The notes: a model not told the origin generated them from the sequence alone. DNA of 13,490 nucleotides from Clostridiales bacterium (GCA_003518755.1 DOYA01000072.1:1-13490); one strand, 5' to 3'. Positions 1-7,146 are shown, counted from the stretch's first letter. Numbers and translations: made by a program.

Positions 1-188
1 TCTGCAGAATTAAAATTTTCTGGTACTAAATCTGCAGGTGTAATTTCTATATCAAATTCATCATTTAATTTTGCAACTAATGTTACAATATCAAATGAAT
101 CTAAAATTTCTTCTTCTATTAAATTTTCTTCTTTATTAAAGTCTACTCCAGGCTTTATTTGTTCTAATATTTTTATAATATCATCCAT
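1..188 (-). CDS. Acyl carrier protein, 3' part cut off by the window edge
   Basis: Small carrier protein that would hold an acyl or aminoacyl group as a thioester on a phosphopantetheine arm in the cytoplasm. The 62 residues visible from the ATG at 186-188 form an acidic, helical ACP/peptidyl-carrier fold. The attachment serine is Ser31 in the motif LDSFDIV, followed by the helix around residues 33-45 (TLVAKLNDEFDIEI) and the ACP-like segment ITPADLVPENF. About 15-20 residues should lie beyond the left edge. The start is supported by AGGAG eight bases upstream. The adenylating ligase just upstream on the same strand is the obvious partner, as DltA is for DltC. The sequence does not show whether this is a true DltC or another stand-alone carrier; genes beyond the left edge (DltB/MBOAT, DltD or other) would decide. 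Confidence 0.88.
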   Translation of the reverse strand, partial: MDDIIKILEQIKPGVDFNKEENLIEEEILDSFDIVTLVAKLNDEFDIEITPADLVPENFNSA

Positions 189-451
189 TTCCTATTCTCC
201 TATCTCTCATTTTTTATTCCTACCTACTATTTTATTAAATCAAATCAAAAACGAGTATTGCAATGCTGAGGCTGTTTGAACGCAAGTGAATTACAGCATC
301 AGTATGCACAGCTGGCAAAATTGTTTCAAAAGGCAAAGGAGCGTACGCGGTGTACGTTGCTGAGGCTGTTCGAACGCTAGTGAGTTACAGCGTCAGTATG
401 CATCAGCTGAATGCGTTTTGAAATAATTTTAACACAGCAAGACGAAGTTTT
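189..451. other. Intergenic region between ligase and carrier protein genes
   Basis: No credible gene is present. The right two-thirds (about 260-410) is clearly richer in G+C than everything around it and holds two copies of a hairpin repeat plus a third hairpin between them. The left part, next to the carrier gene, is A/T-rich and carries only that gene's ribosome binding site. No convincing promoter or T-tailed terminator was found, so ligase and carrier gene may be one transcript with structured RNA between them. Confidence 0.6.
265..409. repeat. Two direct copies of a ~50-bp hairpin-forming repeat with an intervening hairpin
   Basis: Copy A (265-314) and copy B (359-409) differ by only four substitutions and one inserted base. 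Both run from GCTGAGGCTGT to CAGCTG. Each can fold on itself: CTGAGGCTGT (266-275 and 360-369) pairs with ACAGCATCAG (293-302) or ACAGCGTCAG (387-396), with one internal mismatch, around a 17-base loop. Between the copies, 340-346 (AGCGTAC) pairs with 352-358 (GTACGTT), including one G-T pair, around a 5-base loop. Composition is unlike the flanks. This looks like a dispersed extragenic palindromic element or a structured RNA segment. No coding potential and no transposase are visible. Confidence 0.75.
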
Positions 452-1972
452 TCATTTGATTTGTAGTGCTTTTCTGTCAATTTTACCATTTGCATTATAC
501 GGCATTACATCTAGTTTATTGAATTCATTTGGCCTCATGTATGGTAAAAGAATTTTTTCACACTCAATAGCTAAAGTCTTTTCATCAATTGTCCCTTGAT
601 AATATAAAACTATTTTTTTATTTTTCTCATCATAAACAGCACAGCAAAGAGTAATTCCTTCTATGCCATAAATATTTCTTTCAATTTCTCCTAGCTCAAT
701 TCTATATCCCATATGTTTTATTTGATAATCTTTTCTAGAAAGATAAATTAAATTTCCCGTTTTATCATATTTTACGATGTCTCCTGTTTTATATACTATT
801 TCAGGGTAACATTTATTAATTGGATTTTGAATAAATGCTTGTTTTGTTTTCTCCTTATTTTTATAATATCCTGATGCTAAAAATGATCCTCTTGCTAATA
901 ACTCTCCTTTATCTGATTCTTCATTTTCTATATATTTTATCTCTTTTCCATTTTCATCAACTACTATCAATCCACAATTATTGCAATGTTTTCCAATTGG
1001 AACAGAAGCTGTATCTTCTAATTTTTTATCTAGAATATAATATGAACATATATCTGTTGTTTCTGTTGGTCCAAATAGATTAGCAAACATTGCATCTGGC
1101 AAAGCATTCATCCACATATTTAACTGCTTTGTTGGCATTACTTCACCTGCAAATAAAACTTTTCTTAAATATGGTAGTTTAACATCTTTTAATGCTCCTA
1201 AATTTGCAACTATACATAATGCAGAAGGAACCCAATATATTGTATTAATTCTATTTTCATTTAAATATTTTATTAAATTTATTGGAAAAGAAAAGTTTAC
1301 CTTTGGAATTATATACATAGTTGCTCCTGTTAAAATTGTAGTAAATACATCAGTTATTGACATACTAAAATAAAATGGTGTTTGACTACCCCAAATAGTT
1401 TCTTCATTAATATTAAATGTTTCTTCTGCCCATTTTATATATGATAAAACTGCCTTATGGTTTAAAACAACACCTTTAGGAACCCCTGTAGAACCAGATG
1501 TATATAAAATATACATTGTATCCAAATCTATTCTATCATCATTAATCTTTTTTAAATTAATCTCATCTATTTCTGTTTTAAGCATTTCATCATATACAAA
1601 GACATTTTTTATATTTAATTCTAATGATTCTAACTTTTTTTGATTTTTGATATCTGTTATTACTGTTTCAGCTTCTAAATTTTCTATTATTGCTTCTATT
1701 CTGTTTTTAGGTGATTTTACATCTATTATTGTATAAAAATTTCCACTATATAAAGTACCTATCATTGCTTCTAAGCAATTTACGGTTTTGTCAATAAAAA
1801 TTACAATTGGTTTGTTCGTTTCATTAATTTTATGATTTACAAATGTTCCTATTTTTTTTGAATTTTCTGTAAATTCTTTGTAGGTAACTCTTCTTTTGCT
1901 ATCTACAAATATTTCTTTTTCAGGTATTTCTTTACTTTTTTTATTTATAACATCAATAATACTTTTTTCCAC
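452..1972 (-). CDS. Stand-alone amino-acid/acyl adenylating ligase, DltA-like
   Basis: ANL-superfamily enzyme expected to activate a small carboxylic acid with ATP and load it onto a carrier protein. Its 506 residues match the length of DltA-type D-alanine:carrier-protein ligases. Visible core motifs: A3 LYTSGSTGVPKG (156-167), A5 NLFGPTETT (298-306), A7 YKTGD (394-398), A8 region KDYQIKHMGYRIELGEIE (414-431), and A10 NGKIDRKAL with catalytic Lys497. In A4 (PFYFSMSITD, 199-208) the Asp that usually binds the substrate amino group is Ser203, so the substrate may not be D-alanine. The start is GTG: an in-frame TGA lies two codons upstream, and a GAGAGAG-like ribosome site sits about eight bases before it. 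The carrier protein gene follows on the same strand. Family call is firm; substrate is unknown. Confidence 0.9.
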   Translation of the reverse strand: MEKSIIDVINKKSKEIPEKEIFVDSKRRVTYKEFTENSKKIGTFVNHKINETNKPIVIFIDKTVNCLEAMIGTLYSGNFYTIIDVKSPKNRIEAIIENLEAETVITDIKNQKKLESLELNIKNVFVYDEMLKTEIDEINLKKINDDRIDLDTMYILYTSGSTGVPKGVVLNHKAVLSYIKWAEETFNINEETIWGSQTPFYFSMSITDVFTTILTGATMYIIPKVNFSFPINLIKYLNENRINTIYWVPSALCIVANLGALKDVKLPYLRKVLFAGEVMPTKQLNMWMNALPDAMFANLFGPTETTDICSYYILDKKLEDTASVPIGKHCNNCGLIVVDENGKEIKYIENEESDKGELLARGSFLASGYYKNKEKTKQAFIQNPINKCYPEIVYKTGDIVKYDKTGNLIYLSRKDYQIKHMGYRIELGEIERNIYGIEGITLCCAVYDEKNKKIVLYYQGTIDEKTLAIECEKILLPYMRPNEFNKLDVMPYNANGKIDRKALQIK

Positions 1973-2149
1973 TTTTCAAACTCTCTCTCTTAATTAATAT
2001 ATGCCATTTGAATAATGTATTTGAAGTAGGAGGTAAGAAGTCGGATGTCGGAAATTATAAATCACTCTCAACTTCCTACCTCTTACCTCCTACATCATAT
2101 CTTGAAAATTTATATAACAAATTTTATACAAGAATTTTACTATATTTTC
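1973..2149. other. Intergenic region upstream of the ligase gene
   Basis: This lies between the spoVG terminator and the ligase start. It is occupied mainly by an inverted repeat built from heptanucleotides (2026-2093). Flanking sequence is very A/T-rich. Weak promoter-like pairs exist on the minus strand, for example TTGTTA with TATGAT 15 bases apart just upstream of the repeat, but none is good enough to call. The small plus-strand reading frames here arise from the repeat itself. Confidence 0.5.
2026..2093. repeat. Inverted repeat made of tandem heptanucleotides
   Basis: The plus-strand arm reads as four consecutive 7-mers: GTAGGAG (2026-2032), GTAAGAA, GTCGGAT and GTCGGAA (ending 2053). 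The opposite arm, read on the minus strand from 2093, gives GTAGGAG, GTAAGAG, GTAGGAA and GTTGAGA (ending 2066). All fit a GTnnGAn pattern. The outer 13 bases (2026-2038 with 2081-2093) pair perfectly and pairing continues imperfectly inward, leaving an A/T-rich loop near 2054-2065. It lacks a T-run and lies between transcription units, so it looks like a repeat element rather than a terminator. The form recalls heptanucleotide short tandem repeats known in cyanobacteria, but no relationship is claimed. Confidence 0.8.
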
Positions 2150-2178
2150 ATAAAAAAAGCAAGTATTTCTACTTGCTT
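2150..2178 (-). terminator. Intrinsic terminator of spoVG
   Basis: On the minus strand AAGCAAGTA (2178-2170) pairs over nine bases with TACTTGCTT (2165-2157) around a four-base loop, followed at once by a run of T (complement of the A run at 2152-2158). It begins 16 bases beyond the spoVG stop codon and separates spoVG from the ligase unit. Confidence 0.9.
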
Positions 2179-2194
2179 GTGTATACTATATATA

Positions 2195-2470
2195 TTATTC
2201 AGCAGCTGTTTCTTCTGCTTCTGGAGCGTTATAAGCTTCTAATATAGCATTTTGAATTTTTTCCCTTGTTTCAGGGTTGATTGGATGAGCTATATCCTTG
2301 AATTCTCCTGTTGGAGTTTTTTTGCTAGGCATAGCTATAAATAATCCATTTTGGCTTTCGATAACTTTGATATCGTGAATTACGAATTCATTATCGAATG
2401 TTACAGAAGCAACAGCTTTCATTCTGTTTTCTGAATTTACCTTTCTTAAACGTACATCAGTAATTTGCAT
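2195..2470 (-). CDS. spoVG: SpoVG, RNA-binding sporulation/septation regulator
   Basis: Small cytoplasmic regulator of the SpoVG family, known in Firmicutes to affect asymmetric septation, sporulation and surface or virulence genes, with nucleic-acid binding shown in several species. The 91-residue product begins MQITDVRLRKV and contains hallmark segments VASVTFDNEFVIHDIKVI (21-38), GLFIAMPSKKTPTGEFKDIAHPI (residues 43-65) and a C-terminal helix before an acidic Glu/Ala tail. I chose the ATG at 2468-2470: the family starts there, and AAGAGGTG (2484-2477) lies just upstream. A longer frame opens at 2536, but its first codons overlap the -10 element of the sigma-H promoter. The gene is monocistronic, with its own promoter and terminator. 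Confidence 0.96.
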   Translation of the reverse strand: MQITDVRLRKVNSENRMKAVASVTFDNEFVIHDIKVIESQNGLFIAMPSKKTPTGEFKDIAHPINPETREKIQNAILEAYNAPEAEETAAE

Positions 2471-2525
2471 TTTTAGCACCTCTTTCTTTAAGTAATATGT
2501 ACATAATTTTTTATGCACTAATATA

Positions 2526-2554
2526 TTATTCTTCAAAAAAAAATTTTTTCCTTC
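2526..2554 (-). promoter_or_regulatory. Sigma-H-type promoter of spoVG
   Basis: On the minus strand GAAGGAAAA (2554-2546) fits the sigma-H -35 consensus RnAGGAWWW at every position. After 11 bases (an A/T run), GAAGAATAA (2534-2526) fits the -10 consensus RnnGAATWW. Expected transcription start is near 2518-2520, about 50 bases before the spoVG ATG. spoVG is the classic sigma-H-dependent gene in Bacillus subtilis, which supports the call. Confidence 0.78.
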
Positions 2555-2571
2555 TTTTTTTTACAAATTTT

Positions 2572-3507
2572 TTATTTTATATTTATTGTTTTACTGATAA
2601 TGTATTGTGGCCTTGATTTGACTTCATCATATATTCTTCCTATGTATTCAGAAATAATCCATAGTGATACTAGTTGAACTCCTGCAAAAAGTGTAACTGT
2701 AACCATAATAGATGTCCATCCAGGCTCTAAATTATTGAGTTTAAAGGCATATGATATTAAAGCATATACTAAAATTATTATAGATACCAGTATAGAAGCT
2801 ATTCCCAATGCACCTACCATTTTTAATGGTTTGTTAGAAAAACCTATTATACCATCTTGTGCTAATTTAATCATTTTTTTTAAAGGATATTTAGTCTTAC
2901 CTGCAAATCTTCTATCCCTTTCATATTCAAATGGCACTTGTTTATATCCTGTCCAACTCCATAATCCTCTTAAAAATTTATTATGTTCTGGCATAGAATT
3001 TACTTCATTGATTACTTCTTTATCAACTAATCTAAAATCCCCTGTATCTTTTGGTATTTCAACATCTGCAAAGGTGTTTAGAGCTTTATAAAATAACTTG
3101 GCTGATGATACTTTAAATATAGACTCTCCTTTTCTCTTGCTACGTTTTCCATATATTATTTTATTGCCTTTTTCCCAAAGCTTTATCATATCAGGAATTA
3201 ATTCAGGTGGATCTTGAAGATCAGCATCTATTATTATAGCACAATCTCCAGTATTTTTTTTTAATCCTGCTATCACAGCTGCCTGATGTCCAAAATTTCT
3301 TGTAAATGAAATTACTTTAACTTTTGTATCAAACATTGCTTTTTCTTCCAATAAGTTAAATGTTTTATCATTGCTACCATCATCTACAAAAACTATTTCA
3401 TAGTCATAGTTTTCTAATTGATTTAATACATTTGTCATTCTATTATAGCACTCATTCACTACTTTTTCTTCATTATACATTGGTATAATAACTGATATTT
3501 TTTTCAA
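2572..3507 (-). CDS. Family 2 glycosyltransferase, GtrB/polyprenyl-phosphate-sugar synthase type
   Basis: Inner-membrane GT-A enzyme expected to transfer a sugar from a nucleotide sugar to polyprenyl phosphate on the cytoplasmic face. Its 311 residues match the DPM1/GtrB-like group. The N-terminal catalytic domain has VIIPMYNEE (6-14), VDDGSND (41-47) and DADLQDPPELI (94-104; Asp94/Asp96 form the metal-binding DxD). Two hydrophobic segments (about 229-253 and 266-288) end the protein, followed by EYIGRIYDEVKSRPQY, typical of the group. The start is TTG at 3507, supported by AAGGAG nine bases upstream. It is the last gene of the unit that begins with the lectin-hydrolase at 9957. The natural partners, GtrA and a GT-C transferase, are encoded about 8 kb upstream on the same strand. 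The sugar is unknown. No terminator is visible before the spoVG promoter. Confidence 0.92.
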   Translation of the reverse strand: MKKISVIIPMYNEEKVVNECYNRMTNVLNQLENYDYEIVFVDDGSNDKTFNLLEEKAMFDTKVKVISFTRNFGHQAAVIAGLKKNTGDCAIIIDADLQDPPELIPDMIKLWEKGNKIIYGKRSKRKGESIFKVSSAKLFYKALNTFADVEIPKDTGDFRLVDKEVINEVNSMPEHNKFLRGLWSWTGYKQVPFEYERDRRFAGKTKYPLKKMIKLAQDGIIGFSNKPLKMVGALGIASILVSIIILVYALISYAFKLNNLEPGWTSIMVTVTLFAGVQLVSLWIISEYIGRIYDEVKSRPQYIISKTINIK

Positions 3508-3531
3508 TTTAAGCTTCTCCTTTTTTTATTA

Positions 3532-4287
3532 TTAATCATTTATGGTATTTAGAATTTCATCTACTATAAATTTAGAATTTAGTATATTGTGCGTGTTTTC
3601 AGTAACTATATACATCGATGCGTTTTCTGTTTCAAATAATTCAAATGGAGTATGTGGGTCAATTTCTTCAAAAGGATATTCTTCAATATTTCCCGTTACT
3701 TCATCAACTATATAAGCAGATTTATCTATATCAATTATATATAATTTTTCTTCATTTATAATCTTTTTTATTTTTTCATCTATCTCATTAGCATTTTTAT
3801 TATTTTCTTGAACTAAGTATCCTTTATTATCAATTTTATAATTTGATTTGGTTATTTCTTTTAAAATTTTTAATACTTTTTCCCTAGAGTCTTCTGTAAT
3901 CCATATACCACTTTCATTTGGTGACTGTTCTAATAGTTTATCCAATTCTGAAAACTCAGGTTTTGCATTTTTTATTGCTCCAGCTATAGCAACTTTATAT
4001 TGTATATTTGGCTTTATAGTAAGTACTTCTCTTCCATCATATTCATTTTTTATTTCATAAATTGTTGTATCTGTATTATTATTATATCCCAAATCTTGCT
4101 TTAGATTTTCTATTTTTTGTTCAGATAAATTCTTTGAATCTGAATTTTCAATTAATTCAGTTGAATTATGATGTATACTATCCTTTTGTTGCTCATTTTT
4201 CTTTCTATTTTTTGATATAATAAATATGATAATTAAACAAATAATCACTAGAAGACAAATTATAAGTAAAAAAATCTTATTTTTCAT
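3532..4287 (-). CDS. Membrane-anchored protein of unknown function
   Basis: I do not recognise a family. From the ATG at 4287 the product has 251 residues: a single hydrophobic helix (about 4-24) followed by KNRKK, then a polar linker (28-75) and a folded-looking, lysine- and glutamate-rich outer domain with segments REVLTIKPNIQYKVAIAG (86-103) and GIWITEDSREKVLKILKEI (127-145). The signal-anchor and positive-inside residues suggest a bitopic protein with its bulk outside. A second ATG at 4299 abuts the AGGAAGGA ribosome site; 4287 is preferred because its spacing (about 12 bases) and first residues (MKNKIF) match those of the neighbouring secreted-protein genes. It lies between the lectin-peptidase (40 bases upstream) and the GT2 gene (24 bases downstream), so it is probably co-transcribed. 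It could be an accessory or sensor for the secreted hydrolases, but that is only context. Confidence 0.75.
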   Translation of the reverse strand: MKNKIFLLIICLLVIICLIIIFIISKNRKKNEQQKDSIHHNSTELIENSDSKNLSEQKIENLKQDLGYNNNTDTTIYEIKNEYDGREVLTIKPNIQYKVAIAGAIKNAKPEFSELDKLLEQSPNESGIWITEDSREKVLKILKEITKSNYKIDNKGYLVQENNKNANEIDEKIKKIINEEKLYIIDIDKSAYIVDEVTGNIEEYPFEEIDPHTPFELFETENASMYIVTENTHNILNSKFIVDEILNTIND

Positions 4288-4327
4288 TATTACTACCATT
4301 CCTTCCTATTGTAATTATTTTTCAACC

Positions 4328-6367
4328 TTATATACCTCTTAACATATTGATTGTTGCATTAATATATTTATCAGCTAATCCCCAATTACTTACATCGGCA
4401 GAACTATATGCTTCTGGCAACTCAATTAAAGCTGCTCTTGCAGCTCTTCCATTAGAACCCAAATTTGCTCTTGCCCAATTAATTAAGTATCCTCTTCCAT
4501 AAGATGAAATATGTTTATTCATTCCTAGTTGTGTACGATAATATAAACCTATACCTTCGTCCCCCATAGTTTCATTTAGCCATCCATGCAAATCTACCAA
4601 TACGGTTTGTCCATCTATAGATTTATTTAGTAATAAAAATTCTCTTAAATGTCTTGCTTCATATGCTTGAAATGGTTCTGTACCTGTATAATTTCTGCTA
4701 GTTGTATATTTTGCCCAATCAGTGCCCCATGTTCTATTCATATCAATCCCTTGATTTCCAGGTGCCGCAGAATATAATGTTGTTCTTCCTGGTCCATTAT
4801 GTGACCATCCATAATATTCTCCATCTGGATTTAAAGAAGGAAATATATATATAGTCCACTTATTAGCTAGTTTAGAATCATTCATTGAAATTAGTTTATC
4901 TCTAAAAGCATTCGCAATTTTTGTTAATTCTTGTCCATCAAAGTCAAAATCATCTTCCCATCCATGTATTGCAAATGTTGCAAATAGTACATTTGGACCT
5001 AATCCAAATCTATAGTATTTTAATTCAGTTCCATTTACATTTCCCTGATACTTAAGTCCACTTTTTCCATAACTTCCAATTTCAATACCCATTTGGGTTT
5101 CTTTTAGTTTAAACATTTGTGCTTTTGAATTATTACCATAACATACTTGTATATTAGTACAATCTGCAGTTGCGCCATTTGCTACATCTAAATATAATCC
5201 ATTACATTTTGAAATTAAATTATAATATCCATCTCCTACATCTTTAATTATCCATTTTTGTGCATCTGAACCATTTTTCCAACATTGCCATACATTTGTG
5301 CCCGCTTCTTTCCCTGCATTTGCTACATCTAGAAACTTTCCTGAATGTAAAAACATTAATGTATAATATCCATCTTCATTATACTCAACAAAAACTTTTT
5401 GACAATATACTCTAGTTTTACCATATATATGTACATTTCCTCCTGAGCTTTTACTAGCATTTGTTACTTCTAAACACTTATTTTTATTAACACCTGTTTC
5501 AATCTCATATATCCCATTTTCTATTATATCTTCGAAATTAATATTAGAGAATTCTTTTAATTTGAATTTTTGAGCCTTTGAATTATTTCCGTAGCATACT
5601 TGTATATTAGTTCCATTGGCTGCTATTCCGTTTGAAACATCTAAATATAAATCATTACATTTTGATATAAAATAATAATAACCATCTCCAGCATCTTTTA
5701 TAGTCCATTTTTGAGCATCTGAATCATTCTGCCAACATTGCCATACATTTGTACCCGCGTTTTTACAGGCATTAGCTACATCAAGTACTTTGTTTGAATT
5801 GACTGATATAATTGTATAATATCCGTTTTCATCCTTTTTGATATTAAATATTTGATTTTTTTTCTCAAAATTATGATATAATCTTAGGTTTGCACCACTT
5901 TGTTGTGAATTATTCTCTATATCTAGAACATAGTTACTATTTATTGCAGATTCAATAATATATGTTCCATTATCAATTGTATCTATGGTAGATAACGTTT
6001 TAGTTTTTCTATCTTTTATATCCCCCGGATTGTTTTGTATTAAAGTATTCTTAATATCTTCTTCATTTATACTTTTTTCTTTATCTTTATTCTTTTCTTC
6101 AATACTATTTTCTATGACATCATTTGCTATATAGTTATCATAAACTAAAGAATCATTATTGTTATATTCGAGAGTATTATTAACTTCCGCATTCTCAACA
6201 TCTGTTGTTTTCACTTCATTTGGTTGTACATAACTCTCACTGATTTTATTCTCAAGCAAACTATTTGTAGATGAGTTTTTTTCTACCGCAAATACAACTA
6301 AAGACTTAAAAGTTAAGGTAATCGTTACGAATAAAACACTTAAAATAAAGATTTTATTTTTAAACAT
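4328..6367 (-). CDS. Secreted double ricin-trefoil lectin fused to M14 zinc carboxypeptidase
   Basis: Exported 679-residue protein. A signal peptide (1-27, cleavage likely after VVFA) is followed by an Asn/Glu-rich linker (about 30-125), two ricin-B-type beta-trefoil lectin domains (about 130-270 and 281-422) and an M14 metallocarboxypeptidase domain (about 430-679) reaching the C-terminus. The trefoils carry QxW-type motifs such as NVWQCW and DAQKW, and conserved IQVCYGNNSKAQ. In the peptidase the expected residues are present: zinc ligands His468 and Glu471 (HGWE) and His594 (DLHGW), carboxylate-binding Asn544/Arg545 (DMNRTW), and general base Glu649 (ALIELP). It should therefore be active. 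Bacterial relatives often trim peptidoglycan stem peptides, the likely but unproven substrate here. The trefoils resemble those of the hydrolase encoded at 7147-9957, so the two may bind the same glycan. AAGGA lies about 12 bases before the ATG. Confidence 0.92.
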   Translation of the reverse strand: MFKNKIFILSVLFVTITLTFKSLVVFAVEKNSSTNSLLENKISESYVQPNEVKTTDVENAEVNNTLEYNNNDSLVYDNYIANDVIENSIEEKNKDKEKSINEEDIKNTLIQNNPGDIKDRKTKTLSTIDTIDNGTYIIESAINSNYVLDIENNSQQSGANLRLYHNFEKKNQIFNIKKDENGYYTIISVNSNKVLDVANACKNAGTNVWQCWQNDSDAQKWTIKDAGDGYYYFISKCNDLYLDVSNGIAANGTNIQVCYGNNSKAQKFKLKEFSNINFEDIIENGIYEIETGVNKNKCLEVTNASKSSGGNVHIYGKTRVYCQKVFVEYNEDGYYTLMFLHSGKFLDVANAGKEAGTNVWQCWKNGSDAQKWIIKDVGDGYYNLISKCNGLYLDVANGATADCTNIQVCYGNNSKAQMFKLKETQMGIEIGSYGKSGLKYQGNVNGTELKYYRFGLGPNVLFATFAIHGWEDDFDFDGQELTKIANAFRDKLISMNDSKLANKWTIYIFPSLNPDGEYYGWSHNGPGRTTLYSAAPGNQGIDMNRTWGTDWAKYTTSRNYTGTEPFQAYEARHLREFLLLNKSIDGQTVLVDLHGWLNETMGDEGIGLYYRTQLGMNKHISSYGRGYLINWARANLGSNGRAARAALIELPEAYSSADVSNWGLADKYINATINMLRGI
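5102..5980 (-). repeat. Two tandem ricin-trefoil-coding units in the lectin-carboxypeptidase gene
   Basis: The DNA coding residues about 130-270 (5980-5558) and 281-422 (5527-5102) forms two diverged copies of one unit of about 430 bases, most alike in the halves encoding GTNVWQCW, DAQKW and NIQVCYGNNSKAQ. The same unit occurs three times in the gene at 7147-9957, so five related copies lie within about 5 kb. Confidence 0.8.
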
Positions 6368-6399
6368 CTATAACACATCCTTCTGTGATTACATATATT

Positions 6400-7065
6400 T
6401 TAGTGATTTTTCCTTTTCTTTATTTTTATAATTATCACTAAACTTATTAATAAAAATATAGCAACAATTGCAATTATTATATACTTGTTTTTACCTGTTT
6501 TTTTGTTATCATCTATATTTGATTCTGATAGATTTTCAGTTAAATTCTTTGAATCCGTTATAATACTATCTTCAATATCAATTTCATTTGAATCTTTGTT
6601 GTCACCACTTTTCTCTTCATTTTTAGAAACTGTATCTTTTTCATTTTCTTTGATAATTCTAACAAAATATGTTCTAGTTGTACCCGAAGATGCTCTTACT
6701 TCTATTTTGCATTCAGAAATGTCTTTTATATCTATTTTTCCATTTCCATTTACTTTCGCATCTGCATCTTCGGCATTAGCTATAATGTCAATTTCATTTA
6801 CATTGTTTTCTATTTTTAAATCATAATTAATAACTTGTCGATCAAAATTTGGAGATAATGTACCTCCTTTTACAAACAATTCTTTTAAAAAGCAATTATT
6901 AGACTTAGTATTGTCAAAACTATCTTTGTGTTCTTGTATCATTCTTTGCGTTTCTTTTTCCGCATCTTCATCTGTATAATCAGCCATACTTGCAAAAATA
7001 CAATTATTTGTAAATAATATAGACATCATAAGAAATACAGTTATAAAAAAAATTTTATTCTTCAT
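6400..7065 (-). CDS. Surface protein with cadherin-like beta-sandwich domain and C-terminal membrane anchor
   Basis: Exported, membrane-held protein of 221 residues. An N-terminal signal peptide (1 to about 25, ending CIFA) is followed by a charged segment, one cadherin-like beta-sandwich domain (about 58-138; hallmark LFVKGGTLSPNFDRQVINYD, then ADAKVNGNGKIDI and SGTTRTYFVRI), a polar acidic stalk (140-193) and one membrane helix (195-214) capped by KIKKRKNH. The layout is a type I anchor with no LPXTG motif, so sortase attachment is unlikely. The domain family (PF12733-like) is common in clostridial surface proteins and is usually taken as adhesive or structural. It lies between the two secreted lectin-hydrolases and shares their start pattern (GGAAGG about 12 bases before ATG, then MKNKIFF), so it may dock one of them at the membrane. 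It carries no enzyme motif. Confidence 0.82.
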   Translation of the reverse strand: MKNKIFFITVFLMMSILFTNNCIFASMADYTDEDAEKETQRMIQEHKDSFDNTKSNNCFLKELFVKGGTLSPNFDRQVINYDLKIENNVNEIDIIANAEDADAKVNGNGKIDIKDISECKIEVRASSGTTRTYFVRIIKENEKDTVSKNEEKSGDNKDSNEIDIEDSIITDSKNLTENLSESNIDDNKKTGKNKYIIIAIVAIFLLISLVIIIKIKKRKNH

Positions 7066-7146
7066 TATATAATTCTTCCTTCCTTAATCTAATTGAAAAA
7101 GAATTTAATTTTGACAAAGCACAATTCTAATTATTTTTTAATATGT

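Noticed and set aside
265..409. Repeats with palindromic parts considered as a CRISPR array
   Set aside because: Only two copies, an imperfect match, self-folding units and no cas genes.
2008..2247. Overlapping short plus-strand frames encoding STSYLLPPTSYL-like peptide
   Set aside because: They come from the heptanucleotide inverted repeat and run into the antisense of spoVG; composition and context do not support a gene.
2471..2536. N-terminal extension of SpoVG from an ATG at 2536
   Set aside because: SpoVG proteins start MQITDVRLRKV, the ribosome binding site precedes 2470, and the extension overlaps the sigma-H -10 element.
2735..3091. Plus-strand frame of 118 codons inside the GT2 gene
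   Set aside because: Antisense shadow of a well-supported glycosyltransferase; no ribosome site or recognisable product.
6485..6826. Plus-strand frame of 113 codons, Ser/Phe-rich
   Set aside because: Mirror of the acidic, Asn/Asp/Lys-rich stalk and cadherin-like domain on the minus strand.
7108..7118. TTTGTCAAAAT on the minus strand resembling a Spo0A box
   Set aside because: One mismatch to the core TGTCGAA, single site, very A/T-rich background; not enough to call.
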